64,000 nt of DNA from Bacillus thuringiensis. Its GTDB lineage: Bacteria; Bacillota; Bacilli; Bacillales; Bacillaceae_G. Shown in pieces: positions 1-9,461 of the stretch (positions are counted from its first letter, which is position 1; every line of letters begins with the position of its first letter). The stretch is from NCBI RefSeq assembly GCF_014932895.1, contig NZ_JACYOF010000006.1, positions 186,001 through 250,000 of the forward strand. Direction: 5' to 3'. Below the pieces are notes generated by a model. It made no database searches. It was not told the DNA's origin and saw only the letters and a list, made by a program, of their open reading frames with translations. The translations under genes and the position numbers were made by a program.

Positions 1-3000
1 TTCAGGAGCCCTCTAGTTTCCTTTTCATCTAAGAAGCTCTCTAGTTGCTTCCTGGTCCCTTCTGTCCCTTTTTCTAAATGAGATAAGTGATTTAATTTCA
101 TGCTTTTCTGTTGAATCCAGTAATTTTTCTCTTTATCTAGTATCTCTTGGGGCACACTAGATAAAGAATTAGACCATTCTTTATAGGAAGTAGCTTCATG
201 AAGAAGCTTTAATTCACGTCCGGATAAAAGTTGATCCATGAGCACATCTAAATCTTGCAGCAATATCTGCCAAGAAACCATATCCACAACAAGATGGTGT
301 GCGATAATGACCACTTCATTATCAAGGTGATTCCCCATATTAAAGTAAGCTGCCGATATCAGTGGCCCTTGTGTAATGTCCAGAGTTTTCTGTAAATTCG
401 TTGCATATTCTATTACCTTTTTATTTTGTTCCTGTGTTTTACTGAAGTCTATGTACGTCACATCCAAGGATTGGTTGTCATTCATGTACTCCTGTATCCA
501 GCCCGTTTCTTCCCTTGAAAATCTCAATCGCAAAGACTCATGAGTCTCCACGAGACATTCCATGGCTTGCTTAAAGAAATTAAAAGTTACAGAATGGCGG
601 ACCTTCAGGCGAAGAGCCTGATTCCAATGATTAGGGTATAAAAATTGTTGTTCAAAGAACCATTCTTGAATTGGTGTTAACGGTACTACACCTTCCGCTT
701 TCCCTCTTTTCAAATGTTGTTCTTTAACCTTTTCCATACAAATGGCCATATTAGCAATGGTCCTTTTATCAAAGATGTCCTTTGGCTTTAAATTCCATCC
801 TTTTTCCATAGCTTTGGAGGAAATTTGAATAGCAAGTATAGAGTCTCCGCCCATTTCAAAAAAACTATCCTCTATCCCAACTGATTCGCTCAATACTTCT
901 TGAAAAATAGTAGTAAGTTCAATCTCACGGCTTGTTCTCGGAGCTGTGAACGTCTTGGATGAGATTTCATTTTCCATTTCCTGCAGTTTTTTTGTATCCA
1001 CCTTTCCATTTTGAGTCAATGGAAGTTCAGGCAAAACGACAAATTGGTGTGGCATCATATAATGAGGCAACTTATCTGTTAGTTCCACTTTCAGTTCTTC
1101 TAGTGAAAAATCTATAGATGAAGTGACAATATAAGCAACCAGCCGGACCCCTTTTTTCTTTTCTTGTTTTACTAATACTACTGATTTAAAAACTTCTTGG
1201 TGCTCTTCAATTGCAGCCTCAATCTCTGCCACTTCAATACGAAAACCGTTTACTTTCACCTGGCCATCCATCCTACCCAAAAATTGGATACTGCCATCTT
1301 CGTTGTATCTAGCCAAATCACCAGTTTTATACAATCTGTCTCCGTTCCCAAATGGATTAGGTATAAAGCGTTCGGCTGTCATTGTCGGCTGATTATTATA
1401 TCCGCGAGTTATCCCTTGACCTGCTATATAAATCTCTCCTACTGTCCCTTTCGGTACAAGATTTAATGAGCTATCAAGTATAAATATTCTTGCGTGTGCA
1501 GAGGGAAAACCAATCGGTACTACCGAATGCTGTCCATCTTCTAATTGATAACAACTAGCCCAAACCGTACCTTCCGTCGGTCCATATTCATTAAACATAG
1601 TAAGAGATGGAAAATGCTCCTTCTGAAAAGAATGTAAACTTTGCGGGAACTGCTCTCCAGCTACAATTACAGTTTGTAAATATCTAATTTTCTTTTTATT
1701 TGCTTGATTCAGCAGTAATTGAACAAACGACGGTACACTTAAGATGTGAGTAACTTGCTGATTCTCCATTATCTCTATGAGCTGTTTGACATCTAATCGT
1801 TTATCTACCTCTGTTAGAACAATTTTCCCTCCAACAGCCAACGTCCAGAAAATCCCTACCATTGAACTGTCAAATGAAATGGATGAAAGTAACAGAAAAT
1901 TACAATTACCAGAAAGTTTAAATAACTCTTTTCTGGCCATCATAGAATAATAAATATTTTCATGAGTCACCATGACCCCTTTTGGTCTCCCTGTAGAACC
2001 CGAGGTGTAGATAATATAGGCAAGCTGCTTAGGAAGAATCGGTTTATCTATTTCACCTGTTTCAGTAAAGAGATCTTTTAATTCAATTATCTTAGCTTCT
2101 GACTGATTGAGTTTAAGCTTTTCGTCGGTTAATATATACGAGATACCTGCATCATCAATCATATATTTAATTCGTTCCATTGGATAATTGAGATCTAAAG
2201 GAACATATACAGCTCCTGCTTTTAAAATTCCCAGGATCCCTGCAATTGTTTCTACCCCTTGCTTGACCGCTAACCCAATTCTTTCTTCCGGCGCAATACC
2301 CAATATCTGCAAATTCGCAGCCAGCATCGTAGACTTCTTTAAAAGCTCAGCATATGTCAATGATTCTCTGCCCATAGACACAGCTATTGCGTCCGGATTC
2401 TTCTTCGCACACTTTTCAATTTCATTAATAATAAATGGGACTTGGCTTTCTTTTACCAACTGAGAACGGTTTAGAATAGTCAATTGTTCTGTTATTTCGT
2501 TTTCCGGCAAAAGGATATAATCTCTTATTCTAAGTTGATTATTTCTAGCAATTTGTTTTAACAATTGTTGATAATGACCGATAAACCTATTAATAATTTC
2601 AGCATCATATTTCTCAGGGTCGTAAAGCCATCTAAAGTGTAATTCTCTGTTATATTCCACACCTTCTAGTTCTATTTCAAATTGGGTAATGCTTCTTTTA
2701 AGAGGGTAGACTTCAATTTCTAATGAACCTAGTTTCCCTTTTGCCCCTCCCATCCCTAGAAAAGCTGCACCAAGATTGTTCTTTGTTATGCTTCTCATAT
2801 TTTGGAAACTGAACATTACATTGGTGTGACTCTGAGCATCATGCAGCCCGTTTTCTTGCATAAGTTTTGTTAATTGAGAAAAGGAAATATCCTGGTTTGC
2901 AATGCCCTCTTGGAGTGTTTCAGAAACTTGCTTTAAAAGATCTGTAAATACATCATGTTCTTCAAAATCACCATCAATATATAAGGTATTCGCATAGAAA

Positions 3001-3869
3001 CCTACATGATTCAGTATCTTAGTATTTCTTCTCGAAACAGGAGTAGCTACCCATATATGCTTTTGGTTGCTATATCTATGTAACAAGAGCTTAAAGCCTG
3101 CTAATAGCACAGTATATAAAGTGGTGTTATTTGTTTTAGCTATTTCTAACAATTTGTTTTTCAGTATTTCGTCAATAACTAAAAACGAAGATTCACCATT
3201 AAAAGAATGCGGTAAAGAATTCTTTGCCGGAAGGCTAACAGGATGAATACCTTCTCCGTTTATTAATCTCTCAGACCAGTATCTCCGCTCCTCTTCACTC
3301 TTAACATCCCTATTCTTTTGTCTTTGCTCTCGAGCAAAAGCTGCATAGTATCCCGTGGATGCGTGAATTTTTGGCTTTTCTCCCCTCAATAGCTCATCAT
3401 ATATTCGTCCAAATTCTTTCATCATCACCATAATGGACCATCCATCGATTGCTAAATGATGGACAATGAAAAGGAGAATCTTTTGATTACAGCTATTTTG
3501 GTAGATTCTAATCTTTATAACAGCCCCTCTCTCCAGTTCGAAAGGTACATGAGCTTCATCTGCTAATCTTTGGTCAAATTCCTCTTTTGATAGTAAGGAA
3601 AAATCATAAAATTTAAAATCCAGAGTCTTTTCAGGATGAATATACTGAATAGGTTGTCCATCTACTAATGTGTAATTTGTCCTTAAAGTTTCATACTGGT
3701 CCATAACTCCTTGGAAGGCTTCCTTTAGTACTCTGATATTGGCATCTTCGGGTAGAATCCAGGCTGAAAACATGTTTAAATGGTTTTGATTTTGCGATAA
3801 GTAATGAGATCGCCACAAATCCTCTTGATTTGGTGATAAAGGATTATGGTTACCTGCTTCTTCAATCAT
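1..3869 (-). CDS. Nonribosomal peptide synthetase, C-A-PCP-E module (partial, open at left edge)
   Basis: Starts at the ATG at 3869 behind AAGGAGAATATTT and reads off the left edge, about 1290 residues visible. Domains in order: condensation domain with HHLAIDG near residue 136; adenylation domain with YTSGSTGRPKG near 622, FDSS, EYGPTE near 759, YKTGD, and NGKVD near 955; peptidyl carrier protein with FEMGGDSIL near 1003 (phosphopantetheine serine); then a second condensation-fold domain with HHLVVD near 1190 followed by VSW, the spacing typical of epimerization domains. It therefore selects, tethers and probably epimerises one amino acid on a growing peptide. It lies 35 bp behind the FAD oxidoreductase gene, probably in one operon. 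Reading the specificity code by eye gives roughly D-S-V-L-I-A-E-V-W-K, which I cannot assign. Beginning with a C domain means an upstream donor module or acyl starter is required. Confidence 0.95.
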   Translation of the reverse strand, partial: MIEEAGNHNPLSPNQEDLWRSHYLSQNQNHLNMFSAWILPEDANIRVLKEAFQGVMDQYETLRTNYTLVDGQPIQYIHPEKTLDFKFYDFSLLSKEEFDQRLADEAHVPFELERGAVIKIRIYQNSCNQKILLFIVHHLAIDGWSIMVMMKEFGRIYDELLRGEKPKIHASTGYYAAFAREQRQKNRDVKSEEERRYWSERLINGEGIHPVSLPAKNSLPHSFNGESSFLVIDEILKNKLLEIAKTNNTTLYTVLLAGFKLLLHRYSNQKHIWVATPVSRRNTKILNHVGFYANTLYIDGDFEEHDVFTDLLKQVSETLQEGIANQDISFSQLTKLMQENGLHDAQSHTNVMFSFQNMRSITKNNLGAAFLGMGGAKGKLGSLEIEVYPLKRSITQFEIELEGVEYNRELHFRWLYDPEKYDAEIINRFIGHYQQLLKQIARNNQLRIRDYILLPENEITEQLTILNRSQLVKESQVPFIINEIEKCAKKNPDAIAVSMGRESLTYAELLKKSTMLAANLQILGIAPEERIGLAVKQGVETIAGILGILKAGAVYVPLDLNYPMERIKYMIDDAGISYILTDEKLKLNQSEAKIIELKDLFTETGEIDKPILPKQLAYIIYTSGSTGRPKGVMVTHENIYYSMMARKELFKLSGNCNFLLLSSISFDSSMVGIFWTLAVGGKIVLTEVDKRLDVKQLIEIMENQQVTHILSVPSFVQLLLNQANKKKIRYLQTVIVAGEQFPQSLHSFQKEHFPSLTMFNEYGPTEGTVWASCYQLEDGQHSVVPIGFPSAHARIFILDSSLNLVPKGTVGEIYIAGQGITRGYNNQPTMTAERFIPNPFGNGDRLYKTGDLARYNEDGSIQFLGRMDGQVKVNGFRIEVAEIEAAIEEHQEVFKSVVLVKQEKKKGVRLVAYIVTSSIDFSLEELKVELTDKLPHYMMPHQFVVLPELPLTQNGKVDTKKLQEMENEISSKTFTAPRTSREIELTTIFQEVLSESVGIEDSFFEMGGDSILAIQISSKAMEKGWNLKPKDIFDKRTIANMAICMEKVKEQHLKRGKAEGVVPLTPIQEWFFEQQFLYPNHWNQALRLKVRHSVTFNFFKQAMECLVETHESLRLRFSREETGWIQEYMNDNQSLDVTYIDFSKTQEQNKKVIEYATNLQKTLDITQGPLISAAYFNMGNHLDNEVVIIAHHLVVDMVSWQILLQDLDVLMDQLLSGRELKLLHEATSYKEWSNSLSSVPQEILDKEKNYWIQQKSMKLNHLSHLEKGTEGTRKQLESFLDEKETRGLL

Positions 3870-3904
3870 AAATATTCTCCTTTTAATTCATTTATTGATG
3901 GCCA

Positions 3905-5383
3905 TTAGCCTACGTCATTAATAATTTGCTGTGATGTCATCAAACCGGACTTGATAACTCCATAAACGCCGTGTATATTATTTGTCCAGTGGCCTGTAAA
4001 ATAAAGCCCCTTTACAGGAGATTTTGGGCCCATTTTTGCAAGCCATGGTTGTTCTTTCACCTTACTCCACCCATACATCGCTCCATTTTGGTTTCGCGTA
4101 TATCTTAGTATTGTACTAGGTGTAGCTAGTTCATGTAGGACGATTCGTTCCTTGAAGCCTGGAAGTTGCATTTCGATTCGATTTAAGAAATCATCTACTA
4201 GAAACCCTTTACCTCGTTTTAAACGAATACTTTCTATCTCATCGTAATTACAAAGTGCTGTGACCGTTACTATTGCATGTTTAGGAGGTGCTAGACTAGA
4301 ATCGACATGACTTGGACAGCAAATAGACATTGGTGTAACTGACTTCTCTTGAGGATGATATAAATAATGAGGGTTATGATGCACATGTTGTGGAAATACA
4401 AATAGTTCATGTGGTATATTCTTACTCCAATTATCATCGTCTTTTATTCCTGCATACAAAACAATAGCAGAACACGATGGTTTCAACCTTTCAAATTTCT
4501 TTTTATATAATGAAGAAAGATGCTCTTCTCCCAACAAATCCATATAGGTACTTTTCATGTCAGCGTTTGATACAATAATATCGGAATAATATTCATTACC
4601 TTTATGGTCTATAACCCCGGTTACTTGTCCGTTAGACATCCGTATTTTTTCAACTTTCCTACGTAAAACGATGTCAGATCCGTTCGCTTTAATATAGTCC
4701 CCCAAGAGATTAGCAAAAGCTTGTGTGCTACCTTTTGGATAAAACGCACCGTTGTGGTAAGACATGAGAACACTTATAATATATTGTGCAGATAATTCAC
4801 CTGGCGATTCTCCAGCATATAAAAATAAAGTACTTAATACTGAGATAGCTTTTGGATTATTTAAATAACGTTCTAAAAATTCCGTAAAAGATACATTACG
4901 AATGCCAGATAGTTCTTTAATAATTTCTTTTCGATCAACCTCGTCCTGTGTTTCTGTTGAACTTACTTGAAGCAGAAGCCCACCAATTCTTATGATTTTG
5001 GAAATGACCTGCTTAATTCCCTCTTTATCGTCTGGAAACCATTTACACATCTTTTCTTCTAATTCATAAAGGTTTGAGGGGATACTGTACCTATCTTCTC
5101 CAATACTTGCAACATACATTGGATTTATTTCAATAAAATTGATTTTCTGATTTAACCCAAGGCTGGATAGAAATTTTTCAATTAATCCACCTTCTTCACA
5201 CCCACCCATTAAGTGTACAGCTGCATCAAAAATAAATTTCTTTCTTCTAAACGTGCTGGCACAGCCTCCTATTACATAATGCTGGTCTATTACCAACACT
5301 TTCTTTCCCGAATGCACTAATTTCCCTGCAGCTGAAAGGCTTCCTAAGCCTGCCCCTATGAAAATAGCATCGTATTTTTTCAA
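3905..5383 (-). CDS. CrtI/phytoene-desaturase-like FAD oxidoreductase
   Basis: 492 residues. The N-terminus has the dinucleotide-binding motif GAGLGSLSAA, followed by VIDQHYVIGGCAS, as in phytoene desaturase/carotenoid isomerase (CrtI/CrtISO) flavoproteins. The C-terminus carries the second FAD motif GLYFTGHWT with GVYGVIKSG. The gene opens with TTG behind GTAGGTG. It is cotranscribed with the downstream NRPS (35 bp gap), so it probably oxidises or desaturates a peptide building block or the finished peptide rather than a carotenoid; no other carotenoid genes are nearby. Family membership is clear; the substrate is inference. Confidence 0.85.
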   Translation of the reverse strand: MKKYDAIFIGAGLGSLSAAGKLVHSGKKVLVIDQHYVIGGCASTFRRKKFIFDAAVHLMGGCEEGGLIEKFLSSLGLNQKINFIEINPMYVASIGEDRYSIPSNLYELEEKMCKWFPDDKEGIKQVISKIIRIGGLLLQVSSTETQDEVDRKEIIKELSGIRNVSFTEFLERYLNNPKAISVLSTLFLYAGESPGELSAQYIISVLMSYHNGAFYPKGSTQAFANLLGDYIKANGSDIVLRRKVEKIRMSNGQVTGVIDHKGNEYYSDIIVSNADMKSTYMDLLGEEHLSSLYKKKFERLKPSCSAIVLYAGIKDDDNWSKNIPHELFVFPQHVHHNPHYLYHPQEKSVTPMSICCPSHVDSSLAPPKHAIVTVTALCNYDEIESIRLKRGKGFLVDDFLNRIEMQLPGFKERIVLHELATPSTILRYTRNQNGAMYGWSKVKEQPWLAKMGPKSPVKGLYFTGHWTNNIHGVYGVIKSGLMTSQQIINDVG

Positions 5384-5876
5384 TTTGCGTCACCTACTTT
5401 GTCTTCTTTTAAGTAAATATAATCTGTGCCTATTTAAGGCAACTATCTATAACCTTTTACATCTACATAGGATTATTAATATTACCGTGTTAGCCTGTTT
5501 TTCCTTAACGGTTTCAACATTACAAAAAACACTTTCTTTCTCTATAATCAAGTAATTCATTTTCATTTTAAAAAAAACTATACCTTCACTACACAAACTT
5601 CTTTCTTAGCGTGTACTAAGACCCTTATCTTATTTTTATATTAATAGAATTTTCAGTTATCGTCTATTGAGAAAATCCATTGTTTTTTAGTCTCTTAATC
5701 AGAAGATTACAGTGAAACTTTCTCAATATGACCGCTTGTATTCATAAAAACAAAAAGATTTTTACCATAATTGGTAAAAATCTTTTCTTAAATCAATATA
5801 TAGGGCAGTAGTATAGAAAAAGGTGTACACTCCTCAATTCTATTAATTTAAACCTCATAGAATAATGTATTATATA
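5384..5876. other. Intergenic region: promoter side of oxidoreductase-NRPS operon
   Basis: AT-rich, no convincing gene. It should contain the promoter of the oxidoreductase-NRPS operon and holds the terminator listed separately at 5752-5787. Confidence 0.5.
5752..5787 (-). terminator. Rho-independent terminator (bidirectional)
   Basis: AAAGATTTTTACCA, loop TAAT, then the exact complement and a T-run. It lies about 90 bp beyond the stop of the deiminase-fold gene and separates it from the oxidoreductase-NRPS operon. Confidence 0.75.
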
Positions 5877-6812
5877 TTATTCAGAACCTCTAACAAAGGG
5901 CATAGTCATACAACGAATACTCCCTGCACCGTGTTGTAGATGATTCACTTGAACTCCTATAAAATTCATATCCGTGAACTGCCTTTGATAAAATGAAATT
6001 ACTTCCTCATTCACTAAAGCCGTATTTTTATCCAGGTTAATAAAATTGGTATAATCAATTAAGTAGTTTTTATCTGGAAGCCAATAAATAGAGTAACCGT
6101 GACGGCCTACGAACTCATCAATCGTATTCAATTCGCACTTTTCAGATTTATTCGATTTTCTATAAACCGAAACAGTAGTAAATTTCAGGAACGGAGCAGC
6201 CAAAAATAAATTTCCTCCTAGAATGTTACATACCACATCTAAATGAAGGGATTCCATAGTTCTAGGAAGAGAAACAAAACCAACTTCTTCTACTCCTAGT
6301 CCAAATAAAAAAAGTGCCAGCTCCTTTTTATTATTGGAGCGATGTCCTGTATTAATCAAAACGCATTCTGGACTAACAATTAAAAAGTCACCAAACTCTA
6401 ATGAAACACAAGAAGGAACAAAATAGGTATGATCCGCATCAAACCAATCCACTAAAGCAGACTGAGTATAAGAGAAATCTGCTTGCCTAATTTCGTTTCC
6501 TGAGGCTCCCATCAATAATTTGTCACCATATACAGCTCCTACATCCCTTACGAAGATGCGATTCACGAGCCTGTCCCACAACTCATCCTTTAACACGTTA
6601 TTTACATCATGTACTTTACATCCAAAATTCTCTAATTTTAATTTCAAAAGATGATGCTGTTCAATCGCTAATTCAGCAATGAAATCATGTACAAATCCAA
6701 CAGCTGGCACTTCAGATCCCAAGACATTATATGGTGTTGGTGCACATAATAAGACCTCTTTTAAAGTCCCATACTCAGAGTTACAAAATGGCTTAATTTT
6801 ATATTTCAGCAT
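5877..6812 (-). CDS. Arginine deiminase/amidinotransferase-superfamily enzyme
   Basis: 311 residues. It shows the guanidine-modifying superfamily signatures in order: IFVRD near residue 89 (FxRD), LEFGD near 134, SLHLDV near 190 (catalytic His) and GSIRCMTMP near the C-terminus (catalytic Cys followed by M-T/S-x-P). These are the residues of arginine deiminases, dimethylargininases and amidinotransferases. The ATG is preceded by AAGGAGGAAGC. The gene is its own unit in a nonribosomal peptide locus, so it may make or remove a guanidino or ureido group of a precursor such as arginine or citrulline. A housekeeping arginine deiminase is usually about 410 residues and linked to arcBCD, which are absent. 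Confidence 0.8.
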   Translation of the reverse strand: MLKYKIKPFCNSEYGTLKEVLLCAPTPYNVLGSEVPAVGFVHDFIAELAIEQHHLLKLKLENFGCKVHDVNNVLKDELWDRLVNRIFVRDVGAVYGDKLLMGASGNEIRQADFSYTQSALVDWFDADHTYFVPSCVSLEFGDFLIVSPECVLINTGHRSNNKKELALFLFGLGVEEVGFVSLPRTMESLHLDVVCNILGGNLFLAAPFLKFTTVSVYRKSNKSEKCELNTIDEFVGRHGYSIYWLPDKNYLIDYTNFINLDKNTALVNEEVISFYQRQFTDMNFIGVQVNHLQHGAGSIRCMTMPFVRGSE

Positions 6813-7285
6813 GGTGATAAGCTTCCTCCTTAATGGATAGTAAGAAATTTTAATCGGTGAAAGTTTTAGCTAAAAACATGAATAAATATATGGTAATGTA
6901 ATTAGATAAAAACGTTATAAGTACTTTATTTCATTAATCTCTTAATTGTAAAAATTCGGATAAAGGTGCGTTTATGTAGAAGTGGTAGGGTACTCTGTTA
7001 TTAAATTCGCATTAGTCTGTTGCTAAAAAATATTTTCGTTTCATTATTTCTAAAAATTCTTAAAATTTTAAAAAACACTCTTCCCTTCCTTCGTTTTTTT
7101 TGTAATAATTACCGATTAAGGGGATTAATTGAAATCCTATGCATTTAAGATTTTAGGGGGTGAATAATTTTCCGTCAACTATTTTTTGTATAAATATGAG
7201 GACAAAACATTAAATCCTCTGTAATCAACTTTGATAAAATACTTAAAAATATTTCTTAAAATAGAGTATGCTAAGGAGGGGAAAT
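6813..7285. promoter_or_regulatory. Divergent promoter region
   Basis: 473 bp between the leftward deiminase-fold gene and the rightward phosphopantetheinyl transferase gene. Very AT-rich with several TATAAT-like hexamers; I cannot single out promoters. No ORF with a ribosome binding site was seen. Confidence 0.4.
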
Positions 7286-7972
7286 TTGGAAATATATGCA
7301 GTAGATGTTAGTAATCGTCTAGATAGAAAATATTTTCAACACCTATTTGAATGCTTAAGTTCGCAAAAACAGTATAAAATTCAGTCTTTCTATCATGATG
7401 ATGATAAAGAAAAAACCTTAATCGGGGAAATCTTGATACGCTATATGATTAGTCATTATTTGAATTTGAAGCCTAATAGAATAATACTTAAATATAATAC
7501 ATATGGGAAGCCTTACATAGAAGGGAATCTCGCCTTTTTTAATCTTTCACATTCAGGGAAATGGGTAGTAGCTGTAATAGATCATAAGGAAAATGGAATT
7601 GATGTCCAGGAAATTGGAAAAGTTGACATGAATGTAGCTAAAAACTTCTTTTTACAAAGAGAATATTTAGAACTAATACAACTAGAAGGTGAAGCTAGAG
7701 CTAATTTATTCTATGAACTTTGGACCCTAAAGGAAAGTTATATTAAGACCGTCGGAAAAGGGCTTTCCATACCTCTTAACTCTTTTACTTTTAAAAAATC
7801 GACAGAAAATCAATATCAATCTTTTACAGGAAAAAAAACGATTTTTTTCCAAACATATAACATAGATACCCAATACAAAATGGCATTGGGTTCTTATAGC
7901 ACTCAACTGGCCCAAGATGTAACCATATTAACAAGTCAACATCTGTATAGGCTCTTTGTAAATTCTCTGTAA
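7286..7972 (+). CDS. Sfp-type 4'-phosphopantetheinyl transferase
   Basis: About 228 residues from a TTG start. The ribosome binding site AAGGAGGGG sits between an upstream in-frame ATG (7268) and this TTG, so TTG at 7286 is preferred. Diagnostic motifs: FNLSHSGKWV, then GIDVQEI (Mg/CoA-binding G-I-D-V) and FYELWTLKESYIK (W-x-x-K-E-x-x-x-K). It converts apo carrier proteins to the holo form, here most likely the PCP of the adjacent synthetase. Members are usually 220-235 residues, so this one is full length. Confidence 0.93.
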   Translation: MEIYAVDVSNRLDRKYFQHLFECLSSQKQYKIQSFYHDDDKEKTLIGEILIRYMISHYLNLKPNRIILKYNTYGKPYIEGNLAFFNLSHSGKWVVAVIDHKENGIDVQEIGKVDMNVAKNFFLQREYLELIQLEGEARANLFYELWTLKESYIKTVGKGLSIPLNSFTFKKSTENQYQSFTGKKTIFFQTYNIDTQYKMALGSYSTQLAQDVTILTSQHLYRLFVNSL

Positions 7973-8102
7973 AATGAGCTAATCATCTAATGTCTAACAA
8001 AAAAGTTTATATAACTTTCATCTAGAAATACCTTATAAATCCTTAAATAGATTAAAATTTAAGCTAATCCATCTATTTATCAAAAATTAGGAAGGTGCAA
8101 AC

Positions 8103-8825
8103 ATGGAAAAACTGAGACTTTTATGCTTGCCTTATGCAGGAGGATCTGCAGCCTCTATCTACTTGCCGTGGAAAAGAAAATTAAAGGAACAAGTGGAAGT
8201 TATTCCTCTTGAATTAGCAGGCCGAGGAAAAAGAATCAAAGAGCCCTTATTGCAGTCAGTTGACGATATAGTGACAGACCTTATTGAAAAAACATTCCAT
8301 ATGTTAAACGAGGAGCGACCCTATGCTATATTTGGCCACAGTATGGGGGGACTATTAGCATACCAATTCTGTCGGAAAATTAATGAATTGAATTTGCCGC
8401 AACCGAATAGCTTAATTGTTTCAGGATTTCAACCTCCTGATATTAAGTTGAAAGGCGACATTCACCTTTTACCAATTGATGAATTCGCAAAAAAGATGGC
8501 GCAAAACGGAAATATTCCCACTTCAATTTTTGAAGATTCCAGCTTGTACAACCTTTTCATTCCAATCTTATATTCTGATTATACAGCTGTCTTTAACTAT
8601 GAATACCAGCCTGCAGATAGTATGAAAACTGATTTGCATTTATTTACGGGAAAAAATGATTACCCAGTCTACCATCTCAGAAAAGAGTGGTCTCGACATA
8701 CAACTGGAAAATTTGAAGAACACGTTTTTGAAGGCGGTCATTTTTTTATTCGCGAAGATGAATTAGAAGTCCTAAATAGAATAATATCTATACTTTCTTC
8801 GAATAAATTCCTAGAGCAAAGATAA
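8103..8825 (+). CDS. Type II thioesterase of nonribosomal peptide synthesis
   Basis: 240 residues, alpha/beta-hydrolase. LCLPYAGGSA at the N-terminus, nucleophile elbow GHSMGG near residue 80, an Asp in TGKNDYPV and the final His in FEGGHFFI. This is the GrsT/SrfAD pattern: an editing enzyme that clears misprimed acyl groups from carrier proteins. GGAAGGTG precedes the ATG. It is 130 bp downstream of the phosphopantetheinyl transferase gene and on the same strand, so it is probably cotranscribed. Confidence 0.92.
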   Translation: MEKLRLLCLPYAGGSAASIYLPWKRKLKEQVEVIPLELAGRGKRIKEPLLQSVDDIVTDLIEKTFHMLNEERPYAIFGHSMGGLLAYQFCRKINELNLPQPNSLIVSGFQPPDIKLKGDIHLLPIDEFAKKMAQNGNIPTSIFEDSSLYNLFIPILYSDYTAVFNYEYQPADSMKTDLHLFTGKNDYPVYHLRKEWSRHTTGKFEEHVFEGGHFFIREDELEVLNRIISILSSNKFLEQR

Positions 8826-9025
8826 AGTAACAAAGTTGGTTGTTAAATATTTGCATATAACCCCTTAATCTTCGACATACTGATATTAATATTCTAGATA
8901 ACGTAATCCGTACGAAAAGTATAATTTATACAAGTAGAATATTATAAGTCTAATATTAATTTGTTAACCATGAGATAGTATGTACAAATTAATTATATTC
9001 GATATCTACTATTTCTTTAATGATT

Positions 9026-9050
9026 AGCTGACTATAATTAGTCAGCTTTT
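9026..9050 (+). terminator. Rho-independent terminator
   Basis: AGCTGACTA, loop TAAT, TAGTCAGCT then TTTT: a perfect 9-bp stem. It is about 200 bp beyond the thioesterase stop and is the likely end of that transcript. Confidence 0.7.
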
Positions 9051-9432
9051 ATGTTTTGAAACGTTTTATATTTATCATGTTTTCCGCTTGTTCATACTGC
9101 ACTATGAAAGTCCTATTATTCGTAAAGGGAGACTTTCCTTATCATTTTCATCTAAGCGTATTAATTGACCAAAATGCGCTTTCCACTCTATGGAAAAGCT
9201 GTTTTCGTTTGAAGGGAAATTCAAAAACATGACGTCAACATTACATTTTCGTAAGATAATAAAATCACCTACATAAATATTAATAAATGAGGTATTCGCT
9301 TAGCCATTGAAAATTATTTAAAGGATTACTTTCTTCATGTTTTTTACTATTCCATAGCTTGCTTCAAATTTACTCTTCGCATTTATTGCCTTCTAACAAC
9401 CATCACACATGACTTAATACATTATTGAAAGG

Positions 9433-9461
9433 AAAAAAGCTCTGCATTATGCAGGCTTTCT
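9433..9461 (-). terminator. Rho-independent terminator after replication-relaxation gene
   Basis: On the minus strand AGCCTGCATAATGCAGAGCT followed by TTTTTT, immediately after the stop of the gene ending at 9462. Confidence 0.75.

Larger units (their letters stand above)
8826..9461. other. Intergenic gap between NRPS locus and FtsK/replication-relaxation module
   Basis: 636 bp, AT-rich, no supported gene. It contains the terminators at 9026-9050 and 9433-9461 and otherwise nothing I recognise. Confidence 0.5.
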
